Source: Candidatus Colicola coprequi (GTDB lineage: Bacteria > Bacteroidota > Bacteroidia > Bacteroidales > Paludibacteraceae). From it: DNA of 5,769 nt. Below the pieces are notes generated by a model. It made no database searches. It was not told the origin of the DNA and saw only the letters and a list, made by a program, of their open reading frames with translations. The position numbers and the translations under genes are program-made. Location: positions 1 through 5,769 of the forward strand of contig JAGHSR010000147.1 in the NCBI GenBank assembly GCA_018065765.1, in the 5' to 3' direction. Positions 1 through 5,643 of this stretch are shown piece after piece (within the stretch, counting starts at the first letter, position 1; each line of letters starts with the position of its first letter).

Positions 1-182
1 GTTTCTGCCAAGTCCTTGGTTTCATCATTTTCCAAAGCTTCTTTGATGAGCTGACGGGCACCAGCGAAATCAGGATTCTCTTCCATGAGAGCGAGATTGC
101 GTGCTTTACTAACAGTTTTCTTTTGTGCAAAGCTGCCTGAACTTAAAAGAACCAGTGCAGCGAGAAATAATACTTTCTTCAT
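1..182 (-). CDS. exported protein, probably TPR-containing (3' part outside window)
   Basis: Only the first 60 codons are in the window. The gene starts at the ATG at 182-180 and runs off the left edge. The N-terminus, MKKVLFLAALVLLSSGSFAQ, is a typical signal peptide: two lysines, a hydrophobic core, and a likely signal peptidase I site after SFA. The mature part begins with a charged helical stretch (KARNLALMEENPDFAGAR, then a helix ending near DLAE). This resembles the first repeat of the periplasmic tetratricopeptide proteins that often follow gyrA in Bacteroides, but one partial repeat cannot prove the family. The start lies 30 bp after the gyrA stop with no promoter motif between, so the gene is probably cotranscribed with gyrA. 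There is no Shine-Dalgarno sequence; the leader is A/T-rich, as is usual in the phylum. The CDS and export signal are well supported; the TPR assignment is an inference. Confidence 0.85.
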   Translation of the reverse strand, partial: MKKVLFLAALVLLSSGSFAQKKTVSKARNLALMEENPDFAGARQLIKEALENDETKDLAE

Positions 183-212
183 AAGAGTAGTTATTTTAAT
201 TGTTCGTAATTT

Positions 213-2774
213 TTATGCTTCTGTGGCTTCTTTATTTTCAGCCGTTTCTATTGTTTCACCGCTTTCTTCGGTTGCTTCTTCCTCATCTTTCGGAACAATG
301 CAGCCGAACATGAGCGTATCGTTGCGTTTTTGCAGTTCGATGAGTTTGACGCCTTGTGTAGCGCGTCCCATGACACGAACGGTATTGAGTGCCATACGGA
401 TAGCGGTTCCGGACTTAGTGATGAGCATGAGGTCATCTTCATCAGTGACAGCATGTATTCCTATGAGTTGTCCCGTCTTGTCGGTGATATTCATCGTTTT
501 AACACCCTTACCACCACGGTTGGTGACACGATATACAGCCTCTCCATTTTCGTCATCAAGCAAGGTACGCTTACCAAATCCTTTTTCGGAGATGACGAGT
601 ACGGTCTGCTCAGTATCTTTAGCAACACAAATCATGCCAACTGCGTGATCAATACCATCTTCCTCAAGTTTGATAGCCCGCACACCGGTTGCATTTCTAC
701 CCATAGGACGCACACCTTGTTCGTTGAAACGAACCACTTTGCCGTAGTAGGAAGCAATGAGCATTTCGCTCTGACCATCGGTCAGTGTTACGCCGATAAG
801 TTCATCGCCATCACGAAGGTTGACAGCATTGATACCATTGGCACGTGGGCGCGAATATGCCTCGAGAGTAGTCTTTTTCATCAAGCCGTTCTTAGTAGCA
901 AAGATGAGGTAGTGCGAATTGACGTAGTCCGGATCGTTGAGTCCCTTCACGTTAATAAAGGCACGTACTTTGTCACCCTTCTCCAGATTGATGATATTCT
1001 GGATAGCGCGTCCCTTGGACTGACGATTACCTTCCGGCAGGTCATACACTTTCTGCCAATACAAGCGTCCTCCTTCGGTGAAGAACATCATGGTGGAGTG
1101 CATGGAAGCTTGGTGAACATATTCGATAAAATCCTCATCGCGAGCGGAGCTGGCCTTAGCCCCTACTCCACCACGACCCTGCGTGCGGAAATCTGCTAAC
1201 GGAGTGCGTTTAATATAACCCAGATGCGAGATAGTAATCACCATATCATCGTCAGCATACATATCTTCAGGATTGAACTCAGTAGCCATCTTCACAATCT
1301 TGGTGCGGCGTTCGTCTGCGTATTTCTCCTTGATTTCCAGCAGTTCCTCATCGATGAGCTGATAGCGCAGAATTTCGCTATTGAGGAGTTCGTTGAGATG
1401 AGCTATGAGTTTCTCTATATCCTCATACTCTTGTTTGAGTTCATCGATACGGAGACCGGTGAGTTGGCTGAGTCGCATATCCACGATAGCCTTACTTTGC
1501 AGGTTGTCTAAGTCAAACCGTTGTTCCAAGTTAGATTGTGCATCTTGAGGTGTACGGCTGGCACGGATTATCTTGACCACCTCGTCAATATTATCCACAG
1601 CGATAATCAAACCTTCCAATATATGCGCGCGTTCTTCGGCTTTGCGAAGTTCGAAGCGGGTACGCCGCGTTACCACATCCATCCGGTGGTTGATGAAAGC
1701 AGAGATTATATCCTTGAGATTAAGCAGTTGCGGACGACCATTAACCAAAGCGATATTGTTCACCGAGAACGAACTCTGCAGAGCCGTAAACTTGTAGAGT
1801 TTATTGAGAACCACCTGTGCATTAGCATCTTTTTTGATATCAATCACGATACGAATATCGCGTTTGGACTGGTCGGTGATTTCAGATATACCTTCGACTT
1901 TCTTATCGTTCACCAGTTCGGCTATGTTCTTCACCAAATCAGCTTTTACGACACCATAAGGCAGTTCGGTGCTGATGATGTGTTCGCGTCCGTTGTTCTC
2001 AGTCTCGATGTCAGCAGCTGAACGAATGACAATACGTCCACGACCTGTTTCAAAGGCATCGCGTACACCTTGATAGCCATAGATAGTACCTCCTGTTGGA
2101 AAATCAGGAGCCTTGATATACTCCATCAATTCATCCACTGTGATGTCTTCTATCTCAGGATTCTCATCGCGTTCTATCTGACGTTTGACGTATGCCACAC
2201 AACCATCTATCACTTCGCCTAAGTTATGGGTAGCCATGTTGGTAGCCATACCTACGGCTATACCTGTTGCGCCATTGACCAGCAGGTTCGGGAAACGGCA
2301 CGGCAACACAACAGGTTCACGCAAAGTGTCATCGAAGTTAAGCTGCATATCCACGGTATCTTTCTCTATATCGCGCAGCATTTCCTCTGCCAGTTTGCTC
2401 AAACGTGCTTCGGTATATCGCATAGCGGCAGCTCCATCGCCGTCCACGTCACCGAAGTTACCTTGACCATCCACCAGACAATAACGCATGTTCCAAGGTT
2501 GAGCCATGCGCACCAAAGTACCATAGATGGAACTATCACCGTGCGGGTGATATTTACCCATTACCTCACCCACGATACGAGCACTCTTTTTGGTGGGTTT
2601 ATCGGAAGTGTTTCCCAGTTCATTCATACCGAACAAGACGCGGCGTTGAACGGGCTTGAAACCATCGCGCACATCAGGTAGTGCACGACTTACGATGACG
2701 CTCATGGAATAGTCGATGTACGACTTTCGCATTTCTTCGTCAATCTTTACAGGAATAATTTTGTCTTCTGTCAT
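213..2774 (-). CDS. gyrA: DNA gyrase subunit A
   Basis: This is the breakage-reunion subunit of the type IIA topoisomerase gyrase (A2B2 with GyrB), which introduces negative supercoils using ATP. The 853-residue protein is full length for the family. The N-terminal winged-helix and tower region carries the family signature SYIDYSMSVIVSRALPDVRDG (about 18-38), the quinolone-pocket stretch HPHGDS (76-81), and the catalytic tyrosine Tyr120 after Arg119 in AAAMRY (E. coli Tyr122). The coiled-coil arm spans about 370-495. The C-terminal beta-pinwheel follows from about 505, with a GyrA-box QGRGGVG at 532-538; this box distinguishes GyrA from ParC. A degenerate blade copy, NRGGKG, lies near 752-757. 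An acidic tail rich in Glu and Thr ends the protein (about 828-853). The start MTEDKIIPVKIDEEM matches family N-termini and lies about 70 bp below a good promoter. Position 85, equivalent to E. coli Asp87, is Gly, while the Ser83 equivalent (Ser81) is retained. Confidence 0.98.
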   Translation of the reverse strand: MTEDKIIPVKIDEEMRKSYIDYSMSVIVSRALPDVRDGFKPVQRRVLFGMNELGNTSDKPTKKSARIVGEVMGKYHPHGDSSIYGTLVRMAQPWNMRYCLVDGQGNFGDVDGDGAAAMRYTEARLSKLAEEMLRDIEKDTVDMQLNFDDTLREPVVLPCRFPNLLVNGATGIAVGMATNMATHNLGEVIDGCVAYVKRQIERDENPEIEDITVDELMEYIKAPDFPTGGTIYGYQGVRDAFETGRGRIVIRSAADIETENNGREHIISTELPYGVVKADLVKNIAELVNDKKVEGISEITDQSKRDIRIVIDIKKDANAQVVLNKLYKFTALQSSFSVNNIALVNGRPQLLNLKDIISAFINHRMDVVTRRTRFELRKAEERAHILEGLIIAVDNIDEVVKIIRASRTPQDAQSNLEQRFDLDNLQSKAIVDMRLSQLTGLRIDELKQEYEDIEKLIAHLNELLNSEILRYQLIDEELLEIKEKYADERRTKIVKMATEFNPEDMYADDDMVITISHLGYIKRTPLADFRTQGRGGVGAKASSARDEDFIEYVHQASMHSTMMFFTEGGRLYWQKVYDLPEGNRQSKGRAIQNIINLEKGDKVRAFINVKGLNDPDYVNSHYLIFATKNGLMKKTTLEAYSRPRANGINAVNLRDGDELIGVTLTDGQSEMLIASYYGKVVRFNEQGVRPMGRNATGVRAIKLEEDGIDHAVGMICVAKDTEQTVLVISEKGFGKRTLLDDENGEAVYRVTNRGGKGVKTMNITDKTGQLIGIHAVTDEDDLMLITKSGTAIRMALNTVRVMGRATQGVKLIELQKRNDTLMFGCIVPKDEEEATEESGETIETAENKEATEA

Positions 2775-2820
2775 ATTGCAGTAATTTTAATTTTCTCAGT
2801 TGATTTGCGGCGGAATAAAA

Positions 2821-2839
2821 TCACTTGTAGTGAATCACT
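2821..2839 (-). repeat. alternating inverted repeats in the gyrA leader
   Basis: The plus strand reads TCACT-TGT-AGTGA-A-TCACT. The central AGTGA can pair with the TCACT on either side: a 3-nt loop to the left, or a near-palindrome AGTGAATCACT to the right. In the predicted gyrA transcript (start near 2845) this lies at the very 5' end of the leader and could form one of two mutually exclusive short hairpins, or be a binding site. The stems are only 5 bp, so any function is conjecture. Confidence 0.4.
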
Positions 2840-2852
2840 CATAAAAACCGCA

Positions 2853-2884
2853 CAAAATTACAACATATTTTTGACATGCACAAG
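2853..2884 (-). promoter_or_regulatory. gyrA promoter (Bacteroidetes sigma-ABfr type)
   Basis: On the minus strand, TAATTTTG (2860-2853) matches the Bacteroidetes -7 element TAnnTTTG exactly. CTTG (2884-2881) supplies the -33 TTG element, with 20 bp between the two elements. The predicted start near 2845 gives a leader of about 70 nt before the gyrA ATG. No better match is seen in the intergenic region. The gyrA and TPR-like genes would share this promoter. Confidence 0.75.
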
Positions 2885-2901
2885 CGTTGAGGCACTTTTT
2901 T

Positions 2902-2915
2902 TGCGAAATTTCGCA
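2902..2915. promoter_or_regulatory. 14-bp perfect palindrome upstream of the gyrA promoter
   Basis: TGCGAAATTTCGCA is perfectly self-complementary with no loop, which is typical of a dimeric regulator's binding site rather than an RNA hairpin. It lies about 18 bp upstream of the -33 element of gyrA, a position suited to an activator or a DNA-bending protein. The binding factor is unknown and no second copy is seen in the window. By chance a 14-bp perfect palindrome would be rare in about 200 bp, but an A/T-rich centre makes it less surprising. Confidence 0.4.
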
Positions 2916-2948
2916 TTTTGTATTCTTCACCGACTCCCTGTCGAAAAT

Positions 2949-2964
2949 AGATAGTACCCTATCT
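2949..2964 (-). terminator. weak hairpin, possible old terminator of the hydrolase gene
   Basis: AGATAG and CTATCT form a 6-bp stem around a TACC loop. On the minus strand the stem is followed by ATTTTC, a short T-rich run. It lies about 150 bp past the stop of the hydrolase gene, beyond the tandem repeat, so it could be the original terminator displaced when the repeat expanded. The stem is A/T-rich and the T run short, so support is weak. Confidence 0.25.
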
Positions 2965-2988
2965 TAAAACGCACAAATAACAACTAAT

Positions 2989-3127
2989 CTCTCCCCCTTG
3001 CCCTATGAGGGAAAGGGTCGGGGTTAGGGTCTTCCTCTCCCCCTTGCCCTATGAGGGAAAGGGTCGGGGTTAGGGTCTTCCTCCCCCTTGCCCTATGAGG
3101 GAAAGGGTCGGGGTTAGGGTCTTCCTC
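2989..3127. repeat. tandem array of three 44-46 bp hairpin-forming units
   Basis: The units lie at 2989-3034 (46 bp), 3035-3080 (46 bp) and 3081-3124 (44 bp), with a 3-bp start of a fourth at 3125-3127. The first two are identical. The third lacks only one CT dinucleotide near its start. Each unit contains a quasi-palindrome: arms CCCTTGCCCT and AGGGAAAGGG around an ATG loop, giving 10 positions with a single G/A mismatch (2995-3017 in the first unit). Each also has four G-tracts on the plus strand. The near-identity points to recent tandem duplication or slippage. There are no spacers, so it is not a CRISPR. A diverged relative lies at 5569-5636, which marks this as a dispersed intergenic repeat similar to REP/MITE-like elements. 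No transposase is linked to it here. The right end overlaps the last codons and stop of the hydrolase gene. Confidence 0.95.
3009..3119 (+). other. three G-quadruplex motifs, one per repeat unit
   Basis: On the plus strand each unit carries four G-tracts (GGG, GGG, GGGG, GGG) separated by the short loops AAA, TC and TTA, at 3009-3029, 3055-3075 and 3099-3119. This satisfies the canonical G3+N1-7 quadruplex rule. All genes here are transcribed from the plus strand as template, so the motif lies in the template strand and the RNA would be C-rich. The first G-tract of each motif is also part of the hairpin arm, so the two structures compete. Formation in the cell is not shown. Confidence 0.6.
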
Positions 3128-5306
3128 GCCCCATCAGATCGTAAACGTGTCCGTCACGAATAATAAATATTTGTCCACCGGAAGTGATGACCTTACGGAC
3201 GGGCTGAGAAGGTTGTTCGTCGGATGATACGATACCCGCTGCTTCCGTCGGCCAAACAGTAGGTGCATACTCATTGCCCAAACGGTCGTAAGGGCATACT
3301 GCAAAGCGGTGTGAGGTAGTAGATGGAATCGTGCAAGATGTAGTCCCCCACACTACTTTGTATAAATACTGAGCATTGTTGATGGCATTTTCCACACCGG
3401 TGGTATCGGGGAACATATATACGGTGAATCGTTCGGCATTGCCGCCATCCCACTTGAGTGTAGAGCCTTCCACTCGCAGATTGGTAACCGGAGAGAGAGC
3501 CGGAACGGACTTCCAACTCATGGCAGGTGGCAGTGCCGGATAGATAAATCGTTTCTCGGCCACACGTTTGTGCATGAGGGGTGTCGCCAGGCCATTGTTC
3601 TTCATATAACAATGGGTGTTGTAGAATATGGAACCTGCCCCGCCCGTCTGGTTGTAGCGGCGGTTGTCGTCTATTTGCTCCACTATCTCGTCCAGGTCGA
3701 ACCTGTAGGCGGCTTGTGACACAAAGAAATCCACCACCTGATTACCCGGCAGTTGGTCAGAGAAGTGCTTGCACACCGTTTGGCTCCACCATTGGCACAA
3801 GGTATGATAGGACTGTCCCGAAGAGGTAGTAGCCCAATAGAGTTGCGGGGCGAGATAGTCAATATAGCCATCCTTAACCCACTCTATCGGATTGCAACAC
3901 TGCACGGCGTAATCGTCCAATCCGGTGATGCCGGTAGGAAGCGTGATACCGTAGGAGGTTGCCACTTTCTTCTGCGTTGTCCGGATGCCGAAAGCACCAA
4001 TACCAAAGCGTACCCAAGGTTTGACAGCCTGGATGGTATCATAGAGCATGCGCATGGTGCTGTCCACATTGCTGCGACGCCAATCGCCGTCACTCATTCC
4101 TGCGGGTTTATATAGGGCTTTGGAGGCTGCATCTTCGGTAGTTGTTCCCCCATAGGGATAAAAATAGTCGTCCATAATGATACCATCCACATCGTAGTTG
4201 TTAATCATGTGCATGAGTACCTTGACCACATACCGCTGCGCCTCAGGGTATCCAGGGTCAATGATTGTGCCGGAGAAAGAGCCGTTATCGTACTTGATGA
4301 ACCACTGATGAGCACTCTTGTAGGTAGCATCGTTCTTATCGGTTAACGAACCGGAAGCCGTCACACGGTACGGATTGACCCACAGGTGCACTTCCAGTCC
4401 GCGTTTATGTCCTTCTTCCACAGCAAACGCCAACGGATCGTAACCCGGATTGACACCTCGGGTTCCTGTCAGGTTCTTGCTCCATGCCTCGTAGGGCGAT
4501 GGATAGAAAGCGTCCGCAGTAGGACGGGCTTGAAAACAGAAAGCATTCATATTACCCTCCACAAGGGCATCCAGGATGTCGGTCAACTCTTTCTTCTGCG
4601 CGGCTATCTGACTGGCATTGCCGGGGCTCTTGACGTAGGTAGAGGGCCAGTCGATGGCATAGTGAGTTGTGAACCACGTAGCACGGAACTCGCGTTTGGG
4701 AGTGAGGGACGGATCTACCACCACCGGAGGATTAGGTTTGTCGGGGTTATCCTCTTGGGGTATATCTTCCCACTTCTGCTCTTTGGGTGTTCCGGAGGCA
4801 TAAGTGTATCCCCACGCATTGGCATATTGGGCATATTGTCCGGCTGTAACGTAGGACGAGGACTTAGGCCACGAACCATGCGCCGGGGAAGAGAGGAAGA
4901 AAGCTGAGAACTCTTTGCGGGCAATGTTGTCACGCATACCTTCCGTAAGTTCCTGCTCCTCGCGAACCGTTTGGATATATTGGAACAACCAGTACCAACG
5001 ACTGGGCGAAGGAGACACCATATTCATGAAATTGTTGGTTTCAGAGAAGGTAGTGTTTTGAATAAAATTAGCCACTGTGGTTTCTGCACCTTGAGCTTGT
5101 GTTTCCGTTAACCAGTTGTCACCCACATGGAAATAGATAGTGCTGTTCTCCAGTTTGACCCACTGCAGATTGGTATTGTAAGCATGGTTAAAGTCAGCCT
5201 GCAAAGCGAGACACATCTCGCCTTTAGATGTCCAGTTATAGGGATTAACGGCGGCTGACAAGGCAGCACTCATCAAAGAAAAAGCCAAAAATAAATGTGT
5301 TTTCAT
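3114..5306 (-). CDS. exported GHL10-type (family 10-like) glycosyl hydrolase
   Basis: This 730-residue protein has a signal peptide (MKTHLFLAFSLMSAALSA, cleavage near residue 18-19). The N-terminal region, about 20-170, is Trp/Tyr-rich and I do not recognise it. A Pro/Asp linker follows (about 180-200). The GHL10 (DUF187-like) TIM-barrel domain spans about 203-580, with hallmarks KREFRATWFTTHYAIDWPS at its start, FQARPTADAFYPS (258-270), WVNPYR (309-314), DGIIMDDYFYPY with Asp379/Asp380 as candidate catalytic acids, and APQLYW (486-491). A fibronectin III-like domain lies at about 605-690, and a tail ends IFIIRDGHVYDLMGRGRP. Relatives such as E. coli DigH act on peptidoglycan glycan strands; a glycan substrate in the envelope is likely, but the exact one is not known. 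The start is the ATG at 5306. An in-frame TTG at 5333 lies inside the -7 promoter box and cannot be translated from that promoter. The last four codons and the stop lie in repeat DNA, so the native C-terminus is probably altered. Confidence 0.92.
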   Translation of the reverse strand: MKTHLFLAFSLMSAALSAAVNPYNWTSKGEMCLALQADFNHAYNTNLQWVKLENSTIYFHVGDNWLTETQAQGAETTVANFIQNTTFSETNNFMNMVSPSPSRWYWLFQYIQTVREEQELTEGMRDNIARKEFSAFFLSSPAHGSWPKSSSYVTAGQYAQYANAWGYTYASGTPKEQKWEDIPQEDNPDKPNPPVVVDPSLTPKREFRATWFTTHYAIDWPSTYVKSPGNASQIAAQKKELTDILDALVEGNMNAFCFQARPTADAFYPSPYEAWSKNLTGTRGVNPGYDPLAFAVEEGHKRGLEVHLWVNPYRVTASGSLTDKNDATYKSAHQWFIKYDNGSFSGTIIDPGYPEAQRYVVKVLMHMINNYDVDGIIMDDYFYPYGGTTTEDAASKALYKPAGMSDGDWRRSNVDSTMRMLYDTIQAVKPWVRFGIGAFGIRTTQKKVATSYGITLPTGITGLDDYAVQCCNPIEWVKDGYIDYLAPQLYWATTSSGQSYHTLCQWWSQTVCKHFSDQLPGNQVVDFFVSQAAYRFDLDEIVEQIDDNRRYNQTGGAGSIFYNTHCYMKNNGLATPLMHKRVAEKRFIYPALPPAMSWKSVPALSPVTNLRVEGSTLKWDGGNAERFTVYMFPDTTGVENAINNAQYLYKVVWGTTSCTIPSTTSHRFAVCPYDRLGNEYAPTVWPTEAAGIVSSDEQPSQPVRKVITSGGQIFIIRDGHVYDLMGRGRP

Positions 5307-5330
5307 AAATTTTTCGTTCTTAAAACGCTG

Positions 5331-5362
5331 CAAAGATAATGCTTTTTGGGGGAATATACAAC
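5331..5362 (-). promoter_or_regulatory. promoter of the GHL10 hydrolase gene
   Basis: On the minus strand TATCTTTG (5338-5331) matches the -7 consensus TAnnTTTG exactly. GTTG (5362-5359) gives the -33 TTG, 20 bp upstream, the same spacing as in the gyrA promoter. Transcription would begin near 5325, leaving a leader of about 20 nt (AACGAAAAATTT before the ATG) with no Shine-Dalgarno sequence. The promoter sits only 17 bp after the T-tract of the preceding terminator, so the gene is probably its own transcription unit. Confidence 0.8.
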
Positions 5363-5379
5363 TTTTTCAGACAATCAAC

Positions 5380-5421
5380 AAAAAAACCACACAAGAGGAC
5401 AGTCACTCTTGTGTGGTTTTT
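5380..5421 (-). terminator. strong intrinsic terminator after the 35-residue gene
   Basis: AAAAACCACACAAGAG (5382-5397) and its exact complement at 5406-5421 form a 16-bp perfect stem with an 8-nt loop (GACAGTCA). On the minus strand the stem runs into seven consecutive T residues (5386-5380). It begins 5 bp after the stop codon of the small gene at 5427. The A and T runs on both sides mean it could also work in the other direction, though no plus-strand gene is seen to need it. Confidence 0.93.
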
Positions 5422-5426
5422 GTTTG

Positions 5427-5534
5427 TTACTCTGTGTCCGTAGGCTGCTTTTTCAGCGCCTTGACAAAGTTATAAATCAGCTTTACCAAAGTTGTCAGGA
5501 AGTTCCATCCCTGTTCGTGTGTGAGTTTTTTCAT
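5427..5534 (-). CDS. 35-residue basic amphipathic small protein, unrecognised
   Basis: The frame starts at the ATG at 5534-5532, after an A-rich leader (ATTATCCAAAAAA), and ends with TAA at 5429-5427. The protein begins MKKLTHEQGWNFLTTLVKL and ends FVKALKKQPTDTE. Trp10, Leu13, Leu16, Val17, Ile20, Val24 and Leu27 recur every 3-4 residues, with Lys18, Lys25 and Lys28/29 on other faces, so residues about 8-29 should form an amphipathic, positively charged helix. There is no signal peptide or full membrane span. A strong terminator 5 bp past the stop supports a real transcript ending here. No TAnnTTTG promoter is seen in the 109 bp upstream, so it may be read from the preceding gene. It does not match the hydrophobic smalltalk-type small proteins of Bacteroides. 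A membrane-surface peptide, toxin-like peptide or complex-associated microprotein are all possible; function unknown. Confidence 0.7.
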   Translation of the reverse strand: MKKLTHEQGWNFLTTLVKLIYNFVKALKKQPTDTE

Positions 5535-5568
5535 TTTTTTGGATAATTAGGTTGTTAGTGGTTAGAGA

Positions 5569-5636
5569 TAGGGTCTTTCCCCTCCGATAGCCCTCTCCCT
5601 CTCTTCCTCCCTATGAGGGAGGACTGAGGTGGGTCT
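5569..5636. repeat. diverged copy of the hairpin repeat
   Basis: The best-matching part is 5592-5636. It shares CCTCTCCC, the core CCCTATGAGGG (5609-5619), GAGGT/GGGGT and the ending GGGTCT with the array units at 2989-3127. Its stem is an 8-bp perfect match, TCCTCCCT (5605-5612) and AGGGAGGA (5616-5623), around the same ATG loop. A second TAGGGTCT-like end at 5569-5576, 60 bp before the matching end at 5631-5636, suggests the remnant of an adjoining unit. It lies 7 bp past the stop codon of the gene at 5644. It lacks the three-G tracts needed for a canonical quadruplex. Confidence 0.75.
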
Positions 5637-5643
5637 ATTTACA

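Larger units (their letters stand above)
2775..3113. other. gene-free region between the GHL10 gene and gyrA
   Basis: No credible reading frame is seen on either strand in these 339 bp. On the gyrA side the region holds an A/T-rich leader with short inverted repeats, a Bacteroidetes-type promoter, and a 14-bp palindrome just upstream of that promoter. In the middle is a weak hairpin at 2949-2964. The right part is filled by a tandem repeat array that continues into the end of the neighbouring hydrolase gene. The switch from A/T-rich promoter DNA to the C/G-run repeat at 2989 is abrupt. Confidence 0.8.

Noticed and set aside
330..1199. 289-codon open frame on the plus strand
   Set aside because: It lies wholly antisense to gyrA, whose protein is unmistakable over the same stretch. 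Its translation has no recognisable domain, so it is a shadow of the gyrA codons. The other plus-strand frames within gyrA and the hydrolase were rejected on the same ground.
3020..3030. Telomere-like GGGGTTAGGGT repeat
   Set aside because: It occurs once per 44-46 bp unit rather than as a short tandem repeat, and the surrounding genes show an ordinary interior chromosomal location.
2989..3127. CRISPR array
   Set aside because: The units are directly abutting with no unique spacers, and no cas genes are nearby.
2989..3127. Insertion sequence or complete MITE
   Set aside because: There is no transposase and no terminal inverted repeats bounded by target-site duplications. The structure is tandem, so only a repeat call is supported.
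3114..3200. Type IX secretion sorting domain on the hydrolase
   Set aside because: The tail resembles the short YD-x-x-GR ending widespread in gut Bacteroidales. It is much shorter than a true T9SS C-terminal domain, and its final residues come from repeat DNA.
5427..5534. Smalltalk-type small protein of Bacteroides
   Set aside because: Those proteins are uniformly hydrophobic with a Gly-Val-Thr-Ser-Cys-like end. This peptide is basic and amphipathic with a polar tail ending in TDTE, and no HU-like or amidase gene is visible beside it.
5346..5546. 66-codon plus-strand frame across the small gene
   Set aside because: It spans the terminator hairpin and is antisense to the 35-residue gene. 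It has no promoter or family resemblance, and its Cys/Leu-rich composition looks like an antisense artefact.
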